This document shows, one piece after another, positions 1-9,327 of a stretch of 64,000 nucleotides of DNA. The DNA is from Saprospiraceae bacterium. Lineage in GTDB: Bacteria; Bacteroidota; Bacteroidia; Chitinophagales; Saprospiraceae. A program made the translations under genes and the position numbers. The stretch is from the NCBI GenBank assembly GCA_020627705.1, contig JAHDGJ010000007.1, positions 62,001-126,000 of the forward strand, read 5' to 3'. Position 1 is the stretch's first letter. Every line of letters starts with the position of its first letter. The notes below the pieces were generated by a model that was not told where the DNA came from, did not search any database, and saw only the letters and a list, made by a program, of their open reading frames with translations.

Positions 1-3000
1 TAATTGCCATTAGAATCAGTTGTCTGTGAAGCCATTTGATTTGACATCTCATCAAATAAGATAACCGTTACACCTTGTTCAAAGGGTTCATTAGCATCAA
101 TATTCCCATCTGCATTATAGTCCAACCATGCCGCTCCGGAAATTGATCCAGTGAGCATTACAAATCCAAAATCCTGGTTAGAAATGTGTTCGCCAGAACA
201 TACTTCAAAATTTGTCCCAGCATAAAATATTCCAACATCCGTCAAAGGTCTACTGTCATTGTTCCCATTTCCAATGTTGGCTGCGGCAGGGGTTAAATTG
301 ACATCTTTATCTATGGTTAAGAGGTAATTACCCGGTATTAAATTGGTAAAACTGTAATTTCCTGAATTATCTGTAGTTGTTGAAACCTGTGCTCCTGAGG
401 ATAAACTATTGAGCGTCAATTTCATTCCACCAATACCTGATTCTGAGGCATTTTGAATACCATCCTCATTTTCATCTAACCAAATATAGTCTCCGATAGA
501 AGCCAGTATATAAATTCCTGCGGAGGCATTAAGTGTTTCACCTGGTTGTAACATAAGATCTGAAGTAGTCCCAGGACCATTGGCACCTGAAACATCAGAA
601 CTTATACCGAAGGGGCTAAAAGCTTCATTTGATCCAAGCTCAAATTGTACATAATAATCACCTGAAATAACGTCATCAAACGAATAAGCACCTGAAGCAT
701 TTGTAGTCGTGGATTGTACAAGACCTCCATTAATATTAAATAGACTAACGGCTACATTATTCTTCCAAGCCTCGGAAGAAACATAGGATCCATCTGCATT
801 TTTGTCCTCCCAAACATTTCCATTTATAGTTCCAGTTTGAAGAATAAAACCAAAATCCACATCGGTTTTCACTTCGCCAGAACTCAATGGAAAGGACAAA
901 GAAACATATTGATTACCCAGCAACATCAAGGAACGACTGTCATTCTGACCATTTCCAAGCCCTGCGTTGGTTGGTAAATAAAGTTCGTTTTGTACTAACT
1001 CCATTCGGTAATCTCCTGGAACAATTTGTTCAAAACTATAAAACCCATCAGCCATCGTTTGAGTGACCAATTGTTCTCCATTTTGTACGTTGACAAGGAC
1101 AACTGTTTGACCTGCAAGGCCATTTTCGGTGGCATCTTGAATCCCATTTTCGTTTGCATCAATCCAGACATAATCTCCCACCTCAGCAAATGAATAATAT
1201 CCTGCATCGATAGAGGTAATGTCTTGATTGGCATTTAAAGAAATTAAATCTGTACTTCCTGTCAAAATAGAACCTGTTACATCAGAGTCCAACCCTGATG
1301 GTGAAAATTGCATATTGTTAGCAATCGAAAACGAAACATAATACTGCCCAGGATTCAAATTCTCAAAAGTGTACGTACCATCATTTATGGTCATAGTATT
1401 ACCAAGCAAAGTGCCATTCGAAGAAAAAAGACTTACTTCGATTTCTGGAATTATTTCTTCGTTTTCAAAAACACCATCTGCATCATTGTCCAACCAAGCG
1501 ATACCGCTAATGCTTGATGGTTTATATTGGAACCCAAAATCCAGGTTCATCAAAGTAGATCCAGATGCCACAACAAAATTCTCAGAAGCATAATACACTG
1601 GACCTAAAGTCAATGGTCGACTATCGTTTGAACCGTTTCCTTGATTTGGCAAGGTGGCTAAAAAGTCACTTTCATTTTCAATAGAGATAACATACTCTCC
1701 TGGTTCCACCTGTACGAACGTGTACAACCCATCGGCGTTGGTTGCAGTTGTAATCGTATTATTTGTTTGTTGGTTGCTTAATTGAATTTCTAGCTCGGCA
1801 ATTCCTTCCTCGTTGCTGTCTTGAATACCATTTCTGTTTAAATCAAGCCATACATAATTTCCTAACTCTGAAAACTCAAAATATCCAGCATTTATATTGT
1901 TTATTTCTTCATCCGCAGCTACTGATATCCATGCTGTCGATCCAAAAGTTATGCTATTATCTACGGAAGATTCGCCCCCTGATGTGGTAAAGTTAAGCGC
2001 CGCGGGGACATCAAAAACGACGTAGTACGAACCCGGATTTAAATTATCGAATTGATAATTTCCGTTTGAATCACTTAAGACGCTTTGTACAAGTTGATTA
2101 TTCTCATCAAATATCTGAACCTCAACATTTTCAAGTCTTTGTTCATTGGACGAAAGTCCGTCTCCATTGTTATCTAGCCAAGCAAAACCATTTATTGTAG
2201 AAGGCTTGTATTGAAATCCGAAATCCAAATCATCTCGTTGTTCGCCAGATTCAATATTAAAACTAAACATGTACGTAAGTCCATTGTAGGTTAAGGGCAT
2301 ATTTTGAGCCGTTACCAAACTTTGCTCAAACTCTTCATCAACAACGATAGTCAAGAGGTAAGATCCTGGAATAAGCTGATCAAACGAATATGATCCTTGA
2401 TTGGTTTGCATGCTGTTTACCAAAATCCCATTGTCGTCAAAAACAACCACATTAGCGAACATGCCATTTTCTGTCCCATCCAATACCCCGTTTCTATTTA
2501 GGTCCAACCAAATAAAATCTCCGATTGATCCTTTTTCGAAAATACCACCATCAATTATTTGATCAGTTTGAATATTGTTTAATTGAACAGAGCCATCCAA
2601 TTGAAAATCACTGTCCACATCTTCAGTGCCTTGATCAAAAGGCGAAATGAAATAAGTTTCAGAGGTAACCAATTGCAAAGAATAAGTTCCTTGTAGTATA
2701 TCTTCAAAAAAGTAATGCCCAGAGGCATTTGTCGTTTGCGTTTGGACCAAATTCCCATTGCTATCAATTAATTGTACTTCAAGATTTGCAAATCCAGTCT
2801 CATCGCTAGTTCGAACTCCATCGGCATTTTTATCTGTCCAAATGGTTCCAGAAATGTCTACTAGTTTTAAAACTCCGATATCAATATCTGACTTATTCTC
2901 AGCTGGAGCTAAAAAGAAATAATCAGAAGTATTGTCTCCTAGGATTCCTAAAATGTCAGAATCCAAATTAGCTGCTCCGCTGTTTGCAGCAGTTAGTATT

Positions 3001-3215
3001 GTTTTGCTATCTGTCTCTACCTTGATATAATACTCCCCAGAAAGGACTTCGGTAAATTGATAAAATCCTGTAGCATCACTCGTGGTTTGATCAATTAATA
3101 CATTAGATTCATCAAAAAGAAGAACCTGAATGCCTTCGACACCCATTTCTCCAGGATCTTGGATTCCATTTTGGTTGGCATCCAACCAAACAAAATCTCC
3201 TATGCTCCCTGTGCC
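1..3215 (-). repeat. Ten SdrD B-like modules in strict A-B alternation
   Basis: Reading 5' to 3' on the minus strand, module starts lie near 3210, 2865, 2535, 2200, 1885, 1525, 1195, 835, 510 and 150. Odd modules (type A) carry (I/L/V)G(D/N)(Y/F)(V/I)W(L/I)D with NGIQD or similar, and most close with SRPLTL or DFGF-like strings. Even modules (type B) carry I(S/N)G..W.D with NADG or NGDG, and close with SDV or AGYF-like strings. The copies are diverged at DNA level, so this is an old protein-domain array rather than a recent DNA duplication. Confidence 0.8.
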
Positions 3216-4055
3216 ACAATCTTCGAGCGCAAAATATCCGCAACAAGTTTGAGATATCACTCCTTGAGGTGTTACACATAACTCGAACACACCAGTAATT
3301 AGTTCTACAGGAGCCAATACAACAACATTTTCATCTACTTCACTAGAAATGATTTGAAATTCTTTTGGAACATCCCATTCGTATGAAGTTGCGCCAGACA
3401 CTTCACCAAGGCTAGCAATGATACAACTGTGGTCTACACAAACAGAATATGGTTTTTGGTAGTAAATTTTGAGTCCTATTTCATCTATTTCTGCAATGCT
3501 CGTTTCACTATTTAAGTTTGACAATTGCATTTCGACTCCAAACCCCTGATCGTTTAAAACTTCAGCGTTCAAATTAAATCCCCAATCATACCAACTAGCG
3601 CCATATCTCCAAGAACCATTTTGCGTAGGCCAAGAGGTACCGGAAGTAACAAAGGTTTGATTAATCGAATTCCCTTGTTCGCCAACTAAACGAACGATTG
3701 CGTCCACTGGTTTTTGATTTTGACTTTTACCAGTGATTTCTAGAGAAATCCCATGTATGGTTGATCCTTGAGGTATTCTTAGGTTAAAATTCTTGGCTTG
3801 CAATATCTCCGAAAACTCACCTGCATCTAATTCAACAAAAGCAAATTGCTCATCTTGAATTTGCACATTTTCGAGATTGCTCCAAGCTTTCAAGCCCAAA
3901 GTAGACTGAGCAGCTTGCCTTGCCGTACGTGTTCGGCTTGTGTTTTCGGATGTCTCTGGAAAAATTACTTCACAACCTTGAGAATAGCTATATCCCGTGC
4001 ATAATAATATGGACAAAATACATAGCAACGTGTAGGACCTCGAATCGAAGTTCAT
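1..4055 (-). CDS. Giant secreted protein of alternating SdrD B-like domains (3' end beyond window)
   Basis: The frame stays open from an ATG at 4055 to the window edge, giving 1351 residues without a stop, so the C-terminus is missing. Residues 1-26 form a signal peptide (hydrophobic LLCILSILLC, then SYSQG). About 250 residues of unrecognised N-terminal region follow, ending in a Cys-rich stretch (VCVDHSC, QTCCGYF, EDCGTG). From about residue 281 there are ten consecutive SdrD B-like (Cna_B-type) modules of 105-115 residues. Each opens with a Ca-binding-like motif such as GDFVWLDANQNGIQDPGE. In known families these modules are Ca-stabilised stalks of adhesins. In this phylum such proteins usually end in a T9SS sorting domain, which I expect off the window but cannot see. 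Likely role: cell-surface stalk or adhesin (inference). Confidence 0.88.
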   Translation of the reverse strand, partial: MNFDSRSYTLLCILSILLCTGYSYSQGCEVIFPETSENTSRTRTARQAAQSTLGLKAWSNLENVQIQDEQFAFVELDAGEFSEILQAKNFNLRIPQGSTIHGISLEITGKSQNQKPVDAIVRLVGEQGNSINQTFVTSGTSWPTQNGSWRYGASWYDWGFNLNAEVLNDQGFGVEMQLSNLNSETSIAEIDEIGLKIYYQKPYSVCVDHSCIIASLGEVSGATSYEWDVPKEFQIISSEVDENVVVLAPVELITGVFELCVTPQGVISQTCCGYFALEDCGTGSIGDFVWLDANQNGIQDPGEMGVEGIQVLLFDESNVLIDQTTSDATGFYQFTEVLSGEYYIKVETDSKTILTAANSGAANLDSDILGILGDNTSDYFFLAPAENKSDIDIGVLKLVDISGTIWTDKNADGVRTSDETGFANLEVQLIDSNGNLVQTQTTNASGHYFFEDILQGTYSLQLVTSETYFISPFDQGTEDVDSDFQLDGSVQLNNIQTDQIIDGGIFEKGSIGDFIWLDLNRNGVLDGTENGMFANVVVFDDNGILVNSMQTNQGSYSFDQLIPGSYLLTIVVDEEFEQSLVTAQNMPLTYNGLTYMFSFNIESGEQRDDLDFGFQYKPSTINGFAWLDNNGDGLSSNEQRLENVEVQIFDENNQLVQSVLSDSNGNYQFDNLNPGSYYVVFDVPAALNFTTSGGESSVDNSITFGSTAWISVAADEEINNINAGYFEFSELGNYVWLDLNRNGIQDSNEEGIAELEIQLSNQQTNNTITTATNADGLYTFVQVEPGEYVISIENESDFLATLPNQGNGSNDSRPLTLGPVYYASENFVVASGSTLMNLDFGFQYKPSSISGIAWLDNDADGVFENEEIIPEIEVSLFSSNGTLLGNTMTINDGTYTFENLNPGQYYVSFSIANNMQFSPSGLDSDVTGSILTGSTDLISLNANQDITSIDAGYYSFAEVGDYVWIDANENGIQDATENGLAGQTVVLVNVQNGEQLVTQTMADGFYSFEQIVPGDYRMELVQNELYLPTNAGLGNGQNDSRSLMLLGNQYVSLSFPLSSGEVKTDVDFGFILQTGTINGNVWEDKNADGSYVSSEAWKNNVAVSLFNINGGLVQSTTTNASGAYSFDDVISGDYYVQFELGSNEAFSPFGISSDVSGANGPGTTSDLMLQPGETLNASAGIYILASIGDYIWLDENEDGIQNASESGIGGMKLTLNSLSSGAQVSTTTDNSGNYSFTNLIPGNYLLTIDKDVNLTPAAANIGNGNNDSRPLTDVGIFYAGTNFEVCSGEHISNQDFGFVMLTGSISGAAWLDYNADGNIDANEPFEQGVTVILFDEMSNQMASQTTDSNGN

Positions 4056-4189
4056 ATGTGTAATAAATCTTAGTTATCAATGTTAAGATCTATTATCAGC
4101 AGGTAGGTCGTTCAAAGATACATATTAAAATTTAATATATATGAAAAAAATCAAGGAAGTCAACTCAGATAATTATCGTCCTATTCAAA

Positions 4190-4222
4190 CAAAAAAAGGT
4201 GCAAAGAATACTCCTTGCACCT
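4190..4222 (-). terminator. Rho-independent terminator of the EF-G-like gene
   Basis: The 8-bp stem AGGTGCAA (4197-4204) pairs with TTGCACCT (4215-4222) around a 10-nt loop. On the minus strand the stem is followed by a run of T (A-run 4191-4197 on the plus strand). It lies 22 bp past the stop codon at 4245. Confidence 0.8.
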
Positions 4223-4244
4223 CTTGACTAGACTTCGTTTTGTT

Positions 4245-6371
4245 TTAAGCAGCTTCTGTTTGTCGTTGGTGCTGCTTAACTAAATTTGATTTGATGTCAG
4301 GAGTTACTGGAACGAACTCACTAAACTTTCTTGCAAATTTTGCTTTACCCTGAGTAAGAGACCTCAGGGTACTGGAATATTGATAGAGTTCCGATAAAGG
4401 CACTTTGGCTTGAATTTTTTGCTGTTTGCCTACGGCATCCATTCCTGTGATCATTGCTCTTCTTGATTGCAAATCACCCATCACATCACCCATCACTTGA
4501 TCCGAACAAGTGATGTTTACTTCATGAATAGGTTCTAAAACCTGAGGAGCAGCTTGTTGGAAAGCATCCTTAAAAACCTGCGAAGCAGCGATCATAAAAG
4601 CCATATCATTAGAATCCACAGCATGCATCTTGCCGTCAAAGATCGATACTCGGATGTCCTGACATCGCGATCCCGTTAAGGGACCTTCTTCCATTTTTTG
4701 CATCACTCCTTTTTTGATCGCGTTGATGTATTTGGAGTCAATAGAGCCTCCAACTATACACCAATAAAAAGAAAGCTTTCCTCCCCATTCCAAGTCAATC
4801 AATTCTTTATTCCGGACAGTCAGCCCTGCGGGATCAGGCATTCCTTCATAATAAGGTTCTACCCGCATATGGACTTCTCCAAACTGTCCAGCTCCTCCGG
4901 ACTGCTTTTTGTGGCGGTACGAAGCATTGGCAGTTTTGGTAATGGTCTCTCGATACATGATTCTGGGCTCCTCAAATTCCATAGAAATATTGTTGACCTT
5001 TTCAATGCGGTATTTGGTTAGATCCAAATGCAATTGCCCCTGTCCATGCAAAATTGTTTGCTTTAAGGTCGAATTTTGCTCCACAATTAGCGTAGGATCT
5101 TCCTCGCCAATTTGATTCAAGGCTTTCATTAATTTTTCCATTTCTCCTTTACTCGGAGGAACTACCGAGGTACGAATCCTTGGACTAGGAAAATCAATTT
5201 TAGCTATTTTATGATCCGTGCCTTTTTGATTTAAGGTATTGTTGGTATGCGAATCTTTTAGCTTGACGCATACTCCAATATCACCGGCACAAAGAGAACC
5301 AATAGTGCTTCGTTGTTTCCCATTCGCTTCGAAAATCTGATTTATTCGTTCGCTGGATCGGTTTTCTGCATTTTGTAATTCTACCCCCTCGTTTAATACT
5401 CCGGAATATACTTTGAAGTAACTGACCATTCCAACCTGAGGCTCAGAGATGGTTTTAAATATAAAAGCTGTTGTTGGACCTTTTTCATCGCAAGCCAATT
5501 CTCCACCTCCTTCCAATGGTGTTGGCTTTCGATCCGCAGGACTAGGCGCAATATCATTTAAAAATCCCATGATCCTGCCACTCCCCATGTTACTTAAAGA
5601 GCTGCAACAAAAAACGGGATAAAACTGCTGATGGGCCAAAGCAATATTTAATCCTTTGGTTAATTCTTCTTCTGTCAAAGAACCATCCTCAAAAAATTTC
5701 TCCATTAACCCTTCGTCATTCTCTGCCGCAATTTCTACCAAAGCATTGTGCATATCCAGCGCTTTTTGCATTTCAAATTCAGGGATGGCTTGTTTTTCCG
5801 GTTTTCCTCCCCCATCAGGAAAAACATACATCGTCATGCGTAAAGCATCTACAATAGAATTAAACGCCCCACCTTCGTTTAAGGGATATTGAATGGGAGT
5901 CACTTTTGGTCCAAATTCATCTTTCATCGATTGTAAGGACATTGAAAAATCTGCTTTGTCGTGATCCATTTGATTGATCACAAAAACACAGGGTGTTTCG
6001 AAACGCTGTACATATTCCCAAAAAATCTCTGTACCAACTTCGATTCCGTTCGTAGCGTTTATCATCATCAAAGCCGTATCCGCAACTTTAAGCGAGGACA
6101 CCACTTCACCAATAAAATCATCCGAACCTGGGGTATCCAAAATATTAATTTTATGATTTCTCCATTTCGCGTGTAGCAAAGTACTAAACAAGGAATTTCC
6201 TTTTTCCTGCTCAATATTTGTGTAATCTGATGTACTTGACTTTCCATCAACTGAACCTTTTCGGGAAATGGCACCGGCTTCAAAGAGCATAGTTTCTGCG
6301 AAACTCGTTTTACCACTTCCCGAGTGCCCTAAAAGGCAAATGTTCCTTAAATTTTTTGTTGTTATTGACAT
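4245..6371 (-). CDS. Elongation factor G paralogue (EF-G2-like translational GTPase)
   Basis: This 708-residue protein has the full EF-G domain order I-V. The P-loop is GHSGSGKTS (residues 15-23) instead of the usual AHIDAGKTT. Switch I reads EQEKGNS where EF-G has EQERGIT. Switch II is DTPGSDDF (79-86), so Ser83 replaces the catalytic His of DTPGHVDF. The G4 motif is NQMD rather than NKMD. Domain IV (HAVDSNDMAF) and domain V (MGDVMGDLQSRRA) are well kept. Known background: Bacteroides carries an EF-G2 reported to support translation without GTP hydrolysis during starvation. I infer this gene is that type of paralogue and not the housekeeping fusA, which normally sits with rpsL/rpsG. It stands alone, with its own terminator and a 159-bp AT-rich leader. 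Confidence 0.87.
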   Translation of the reverse strand: MSITTKNLRNICLLGHSGSGKTSFAETMLFEAGAISRKGSVDGKSSTSDYTNIEQEKGNSLFSTLLHAKWRNHKINILDTPGSDDFIGEVVSSLKVADTALMMINATNGIEVGTEIFWEYVQRFETPCVFVINQMDHDKADFSMSLQSMKDEFGPKVTPIQYPLNEGGAFNSIVDALRMTMYVFPDGGGKPEKQAIPEFEMQKALDMHNALVEIAAENDEGLMEKFFEDGSLTEEELTKGLNIALAHQQFYPVFCCSSLSNMGSGRIMGFLNDIAPSPADRKPTPLEGGGELACDEKGPTTAFIFKTISEPQVGMVSYFKVYSGVLNEGVELQNAENRSSERINQIFEANGKQRSTIGSLCAGDIGVCVKLKDSHTNNTLNQKGTDHKIAKIDFPSPRIRTSVVPPSKGEMEKLMKALNQIGEEDPTLIVEQNSTLKQTILHGQGQLHLDLTKYRIEKVNNISMEFEEPRIMYRETITKTANASYRHKKQSGGAGQFGEVHMRVEPYYEGMPDPAGLTVRNKELIDLEWGGKLSFYWCIVGGSIDSKYINAIKKGVMQKMEEGPLTGSRCQDIRVSIFDGKMHAVDSNDMAFMIAASQVFKDAFQQAAPQVLEPIHEVNITCSDQVMGDVMGDLQSRRAMITGMDAVGKQQKIQAKVPLSELYQYSSTLRSLTQGKAKFARKFSEFVPVTPDIKSNLVKQHQRQTEAA

Positions 6372-6530
6372 GGATGGGAGGGTTTAATTAAAAATTAAAA
6401 AATGAAAAAAATTTGATATTTAGTTCTGTCTTTTAAAATAATTAAAAACTTTTATCAGTCAAAATTGATATTACTCAAAATATTTGTTGGGTGATGGTAT
6501 TTATCGCAATACAATAAATTGTAATACGTC

Positions 6531-7562
6531 CTAGGCAAAGGAAAGTATTCCAAAGTCTTGATCCCTTGCCTTCGATTCTAAGAAAAGCTCGGATGTTTGT
6601 GTGATACATCTATCAATAGAAGAATACTGCATACCAAGCGACTCCACCGAATGCGTATTGTCGTATACCCAGTCTTTCGACGAATTGATTACTGTGCTTT
6701 TGGTGTATACCCCGGGCTTTCGTAATATTTTAGAATAGACGCTCATTACTCTCCATGCAATAGGTATGATTGCCTTTGAAATAGGAAATTTTGGTGTATG
6801 CACGCCGTAAATCTTTGAGACCTTATCCATAAAATCTTTGTAGGACCAATGTTCGGCATTCAGCAAGTATTTCTTACCTATATGATTTTCTTGCAAAACC
6901 TTTTCGACAGCAATTGCTACATCTCTAACATCCACAAAACCGTTGGATCCCAAGGGATAAAACTTCTGCTTGCGGTCCATGTTGCCAAATATTCGGACGG
7001 AAGAATTACTCCATTTGCCTGCTCCCAAAACGACAGAAGGATTTAGCACGGTAACTTGTAAGCCTTCTGCTTGGCCTCGCCACACTTGTATTTCGGATTC
7101 CTTTTTTGATTTGGCATAGACAGAATTATACTTGGAATGCACCCATGGACTATTTTCTTGAATTCTATCTTCAGGACGGCTTTTGCCCAAAGCGGCGATA
7201 GAACTCAAATGAACAAATTTTTTGATTTTTGCATCCAATGCCACATTGACCAAATTTGTCGTTCCTTCGACGTTGGTTAATTCCATTACATCCTTCACAT
7301 TCGAATCAAATGAAACCACAGCCGCAGCGTGAATTACATGATCCACCTTTTGTACAATTTCTTCTAAAGCATGTATGTCAAGAAGATCTCCTACATGCCA
7401 CTGCACTTGATCTTCCATATGATCCAATAAATCAAAATTGCTTGTCTTTCGACATAATCCATACAAAGAAGAATAACCTGATTGGATCAATTTTCGCGTG
7501 ATGTACGAGCCAATAAATCCAGTAGCCCCGGTGATTAAAATTTTATCTGATTTATTTACCAT
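6531..7562 (-). CDS. NAD(P)-dependent epimerase/dehydratase, extended SDR family
   Basis: The N-terminal Rossmann motif GATGFIGSYI and the active-site motif YAKSK (YxxxK) mark an extended short-chain dehydrogenase. The overall pattern (HAAAVVSFD, VHLSSIAALG, NPSVVLGAG) resembles dihydroflavonol-4-reductase-like and nucleoside-sugar epimerase members, but the substrate cannot be told. I chose the ATG at 7562 (MVNKSDKILITGATG, 343 residues), which overlaps the end of anmK by 11 bp. Starts at 7595 or 7568 would only add residues ahead of the first beta strand. It is co-transcribed with anmK, most likely by translational coupling. Confidence 0.85.
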   Translation of the reverse strand: MVNKSDKILITGATGFIGSYITRKLIQSGYSSLYGLCRKTSNFDLLDHMEDQVQWHVGDLLDIHALEEIVQKVDHVIHAAAVVSFDSNVKDVMELTNVEGTTNLVNVALDAKIKKFVHLSSIAALGKSRPEDRIQENSPWVHSKYNSVYAKSKKESEIQVWRGQAEGLQVTVLNPSVVLGAGKWSNSSVRIFGNMDRKQKFYPLGSNGFVDVRDVAIAVEKVLQENHIGKKYLLNAEHWSYKDFMDKVSKIYGVHTPKFPISKAIIPIAWRVMSVYSKILRKPGVYTKSTVINSSKDWVYDNTHSVESLGMQYSSIDRCITQTSELFLESKARDQDFGILSFA

Positions 7563-8571
7563 AAACATTATAAACTGCGCCCCCAATCGAATCATTGGTA
7601 GCCCCGCTAACGGAAGATAAAATGTTAGGGATTTTTTTCAATCTCAAGTAGCCCAAAAGCGTCATGAGTATAGCTTCTTTATAATCCAACACAGCATTGG
7701 AAGGTCGATGGATATTTAAACCTTTGGATTTTAACAACTCAATTAAAAAAACATTTCGAGCACCTCCTCCACTAACAAAGACAGAGGCATCCTCTGCGAT
7801 ATACTTTGCAATCTGATCTGCAATAAAATGCGCTACAGTATGAAGTTTGTCCTCGATCTCCAATGGCGCATCAAGCAAAGGCCAATAATGCTTCCGAATC
7901 CAATTGTTATCCAAAGATTTGGGGCTCGCCTTAGTATAAAATTCAAAGTCACCGAGTTGTTTATACCAAGCTGCATTCAATTGTCCTGCTCGAGCGAGTT
8001 GGCCATCTTGATCAAAATCTAGCTCTCGTTTTGCCGCCAAATAATTATTTAACTGATTGCATGGACAGACGTCAAAGGCACTCCAATCTTCTTGCTTGGT
8101 AAGATTGGCAATTCCTCCTAGATTCAGATAATAGTCAAACCCAGGAAATAATAATTTCTCCGCAATTGGCACTAAAGGCGTGCCTTGTCCTCCCAAAGCG
8201 ATATCCCCAACTCGAAAATCTGAAACAACCTTGGCTTCTAACAAGGCCGAAAGCGTGGAAGCGCAGACCATTTGATCTGAAACGCCTTCTTCAGGAAGGT
8301 GAAATGTTGTTAATCCGTGTACCGAAACAACTTCGAAATCAAGCTCGGATTCAAAGACATTTTCGGCAACAAAATAAGTTAGCTCCTTTTTTAGGATCAA
8401 ATATTCTTTTAACGAACAATGCGCAGCTTTACTTAATTTGGATTTGAGCATCACAGGGAATGCGACTGTTGAAGCATGAATAAGCTCATAATCTGATGAA
8501 TTGACGTCAACCAGAGCATAATCCACCCCGTCAAGGGAGCTTCCAATCATTATTCCTAGAGCAATCATCAC
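7552..8571 (-). CDS. anmK: Anhydro-N-acetylmuramic acid kinase
   Basis: AnmK phosphorylates and opens 1,6-anhydro-MurNAc to MurNAc-6-phosphate in cytoplasmic cell-wall recycling. Diagnostic strings are GIMIGSSLDGVDYALVDV near the N-terminus (family: GLMSGTSLDGVD), GGQGTPLVPIAE, NLGGIANLT and SGGGARN. The length of 339 residues is slightly short against about 370 in E. coli. It is first in a two-gene unit with the SDR gene at 6531-7562 and diverges from the TetR operon across 149 bp. No murQ or nagZ gene is visible nearby. Confidence 0.93.
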   Translation of the reverse strand: MMIALGIMIGSSLDGVDYALVDVNSSDYELIHASTVAFPVMLKSKLSKAAHCSLKEYLILKKELTYFVAENVFESELDFEVVSVHGLTTFHLPEEGVSDQMVCASTLSALLEAKVVSDFRVGDIALGGQGTPLVPIAEKLLFPGFDYYLNLGGIANLTKQEDWSAFDVCPCNQLNNYLAAKRELDFDQDGQLARAGQLNAAWYKQLGDFEFYTKASPKSLDNNWIRKHYWPLLDAPLEIEDKLHTVAHFIADQIAKYIAEDASVFVSGGGARNVFLIELLKSKGLNIHRPSNAVLDYKEAILMTLLGYLRLKKIPNILSSVSGATNDSIGGAVYNVYGK

Positions 8572-8708
8572 CCGAATCTAGTCAATTCAGATTGAGAATC
8601 AAACCTTCATCCTAACGATTCAACTTCTGATTACTACAATTCATCTACAAAAATCTAAAAACCAAGGAAACTTTGAACAGAATTAAAGTTTCCGACGTTT
8701 ACATTATC

Positions 8709-8716
8709 TAAATTTG
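8709..8716 (+). promoter_or_regulatory. Bacteroidota -7 box TAAATTTG of the TetR/RND operon
   Basis: TAAATTTG matches the TAnnTTTG consensus exactly and ends only 4 nt before the ATG at 8721. A clear -33 TTTG at the usual 19-21 bp spacing is not evident. If used, transcription would begin at about the start codon, giving a leaderless or nearly leaderless mRNA. Confidence 0.5.
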
Positions 8717-8720
8717 CATT

Positions 8721-9326
8721 ATGGTAATTTCTGATAAGATATTGACTTCTGCGATGCACCTCTTTCTAAAGTATGGGGTGAAAAGCGTAAGTATGGATGA
8801 CATAGCCAAAAAACTAGGCATTTCGAAAAAAACAATTTATGCTGCGGTAGAAAATAAAAAGGATCTCATTTACAAAGTTGTCGTAGACTTCACTAAAAAG
8901 GAGGAAAGCATTATTCTAGAAATGATCGAGTCAAAAGAAAATGCTCTAGATCAAATGCTGGAGATTGGCAAACATGTCACGCGTTTTTTTAGAGAAATGA
9001 AACCGAGTTTGGTTTACGATTTACAAAAATATCATCCTAAGGTTTGGGAGTATATCGAAAACGACCACTTCTTATTTATTGAAGAAACCATCAAAAAGAA
9101 TATTGCTTTGGGACAAGCGCATGGTTATTACAGAAATGACCTGCACTCCGACATCATAAGCAAACTATATATGGCTCAAACAAAAACCTTGGTAGATGAA
9201 GATATTTTCCCGAACAGGGACTTTGCCAAGGCACAATTGTTTGGAGAATTTCTTTCGTACCATTTGCTCGGCTTGTGTACGGAGAAAGGCAGAAAATATT
9301 TAACTAAAAATTTAGACATCAACTAA
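8721..9326 (+). CDS. TetR/AcrR-family transcriptional regulator
   Basis: The 201-residue protein has an N-terminal TetR helix-turn-helix (residues about 6-52: ILTSAMHLFLKYGVKSVSMD, then IAKKLGISKKTIY) and a helical C-terminal ligand/dimer domain without recognised motif. It is the first gene of an operon with TolC, adaptor and RND permease, separated from the next gene by 1 nt. By family precedent it is probably a repressor of this efflux operon that is relieved by a pump substrate. No clear palindromic operator is evident in the 149-bp upstream gap. Confidence 0.9.
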   Translation: MVISDKILTSAMHLFLKYGVKSVSMDDIAKKLGISKKTIYAAVENKKDLIYKVVVDFTKKEESIILEMIESKENALDQMLEIGKHVTRFFREMKPSLVYDLQKYHPKVWEYIENDHFLFIEETIKKNIALGQAHGYYRNDLHSDIISKLYMAQTKTLVDEDIFPNRDFAKAQLFGEFLSYHLLGLCTEKGRKYLTKNLDIN

Positions 9327-9327
9327 T

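Noticed and set aside
995-2767. Several 60-80 residue frames inside the SdrD-like region
   Set aside because: All lie in other frames of the long minus-strand gene, which is open from 4055 to the window edge and shows clear domain repeats.
4698-5115. Antisense frames of 68-107 residues within the EF-G-like gene
   Set aside because: No start context or domain; the minus-strand gene has intact family motifs throughout.
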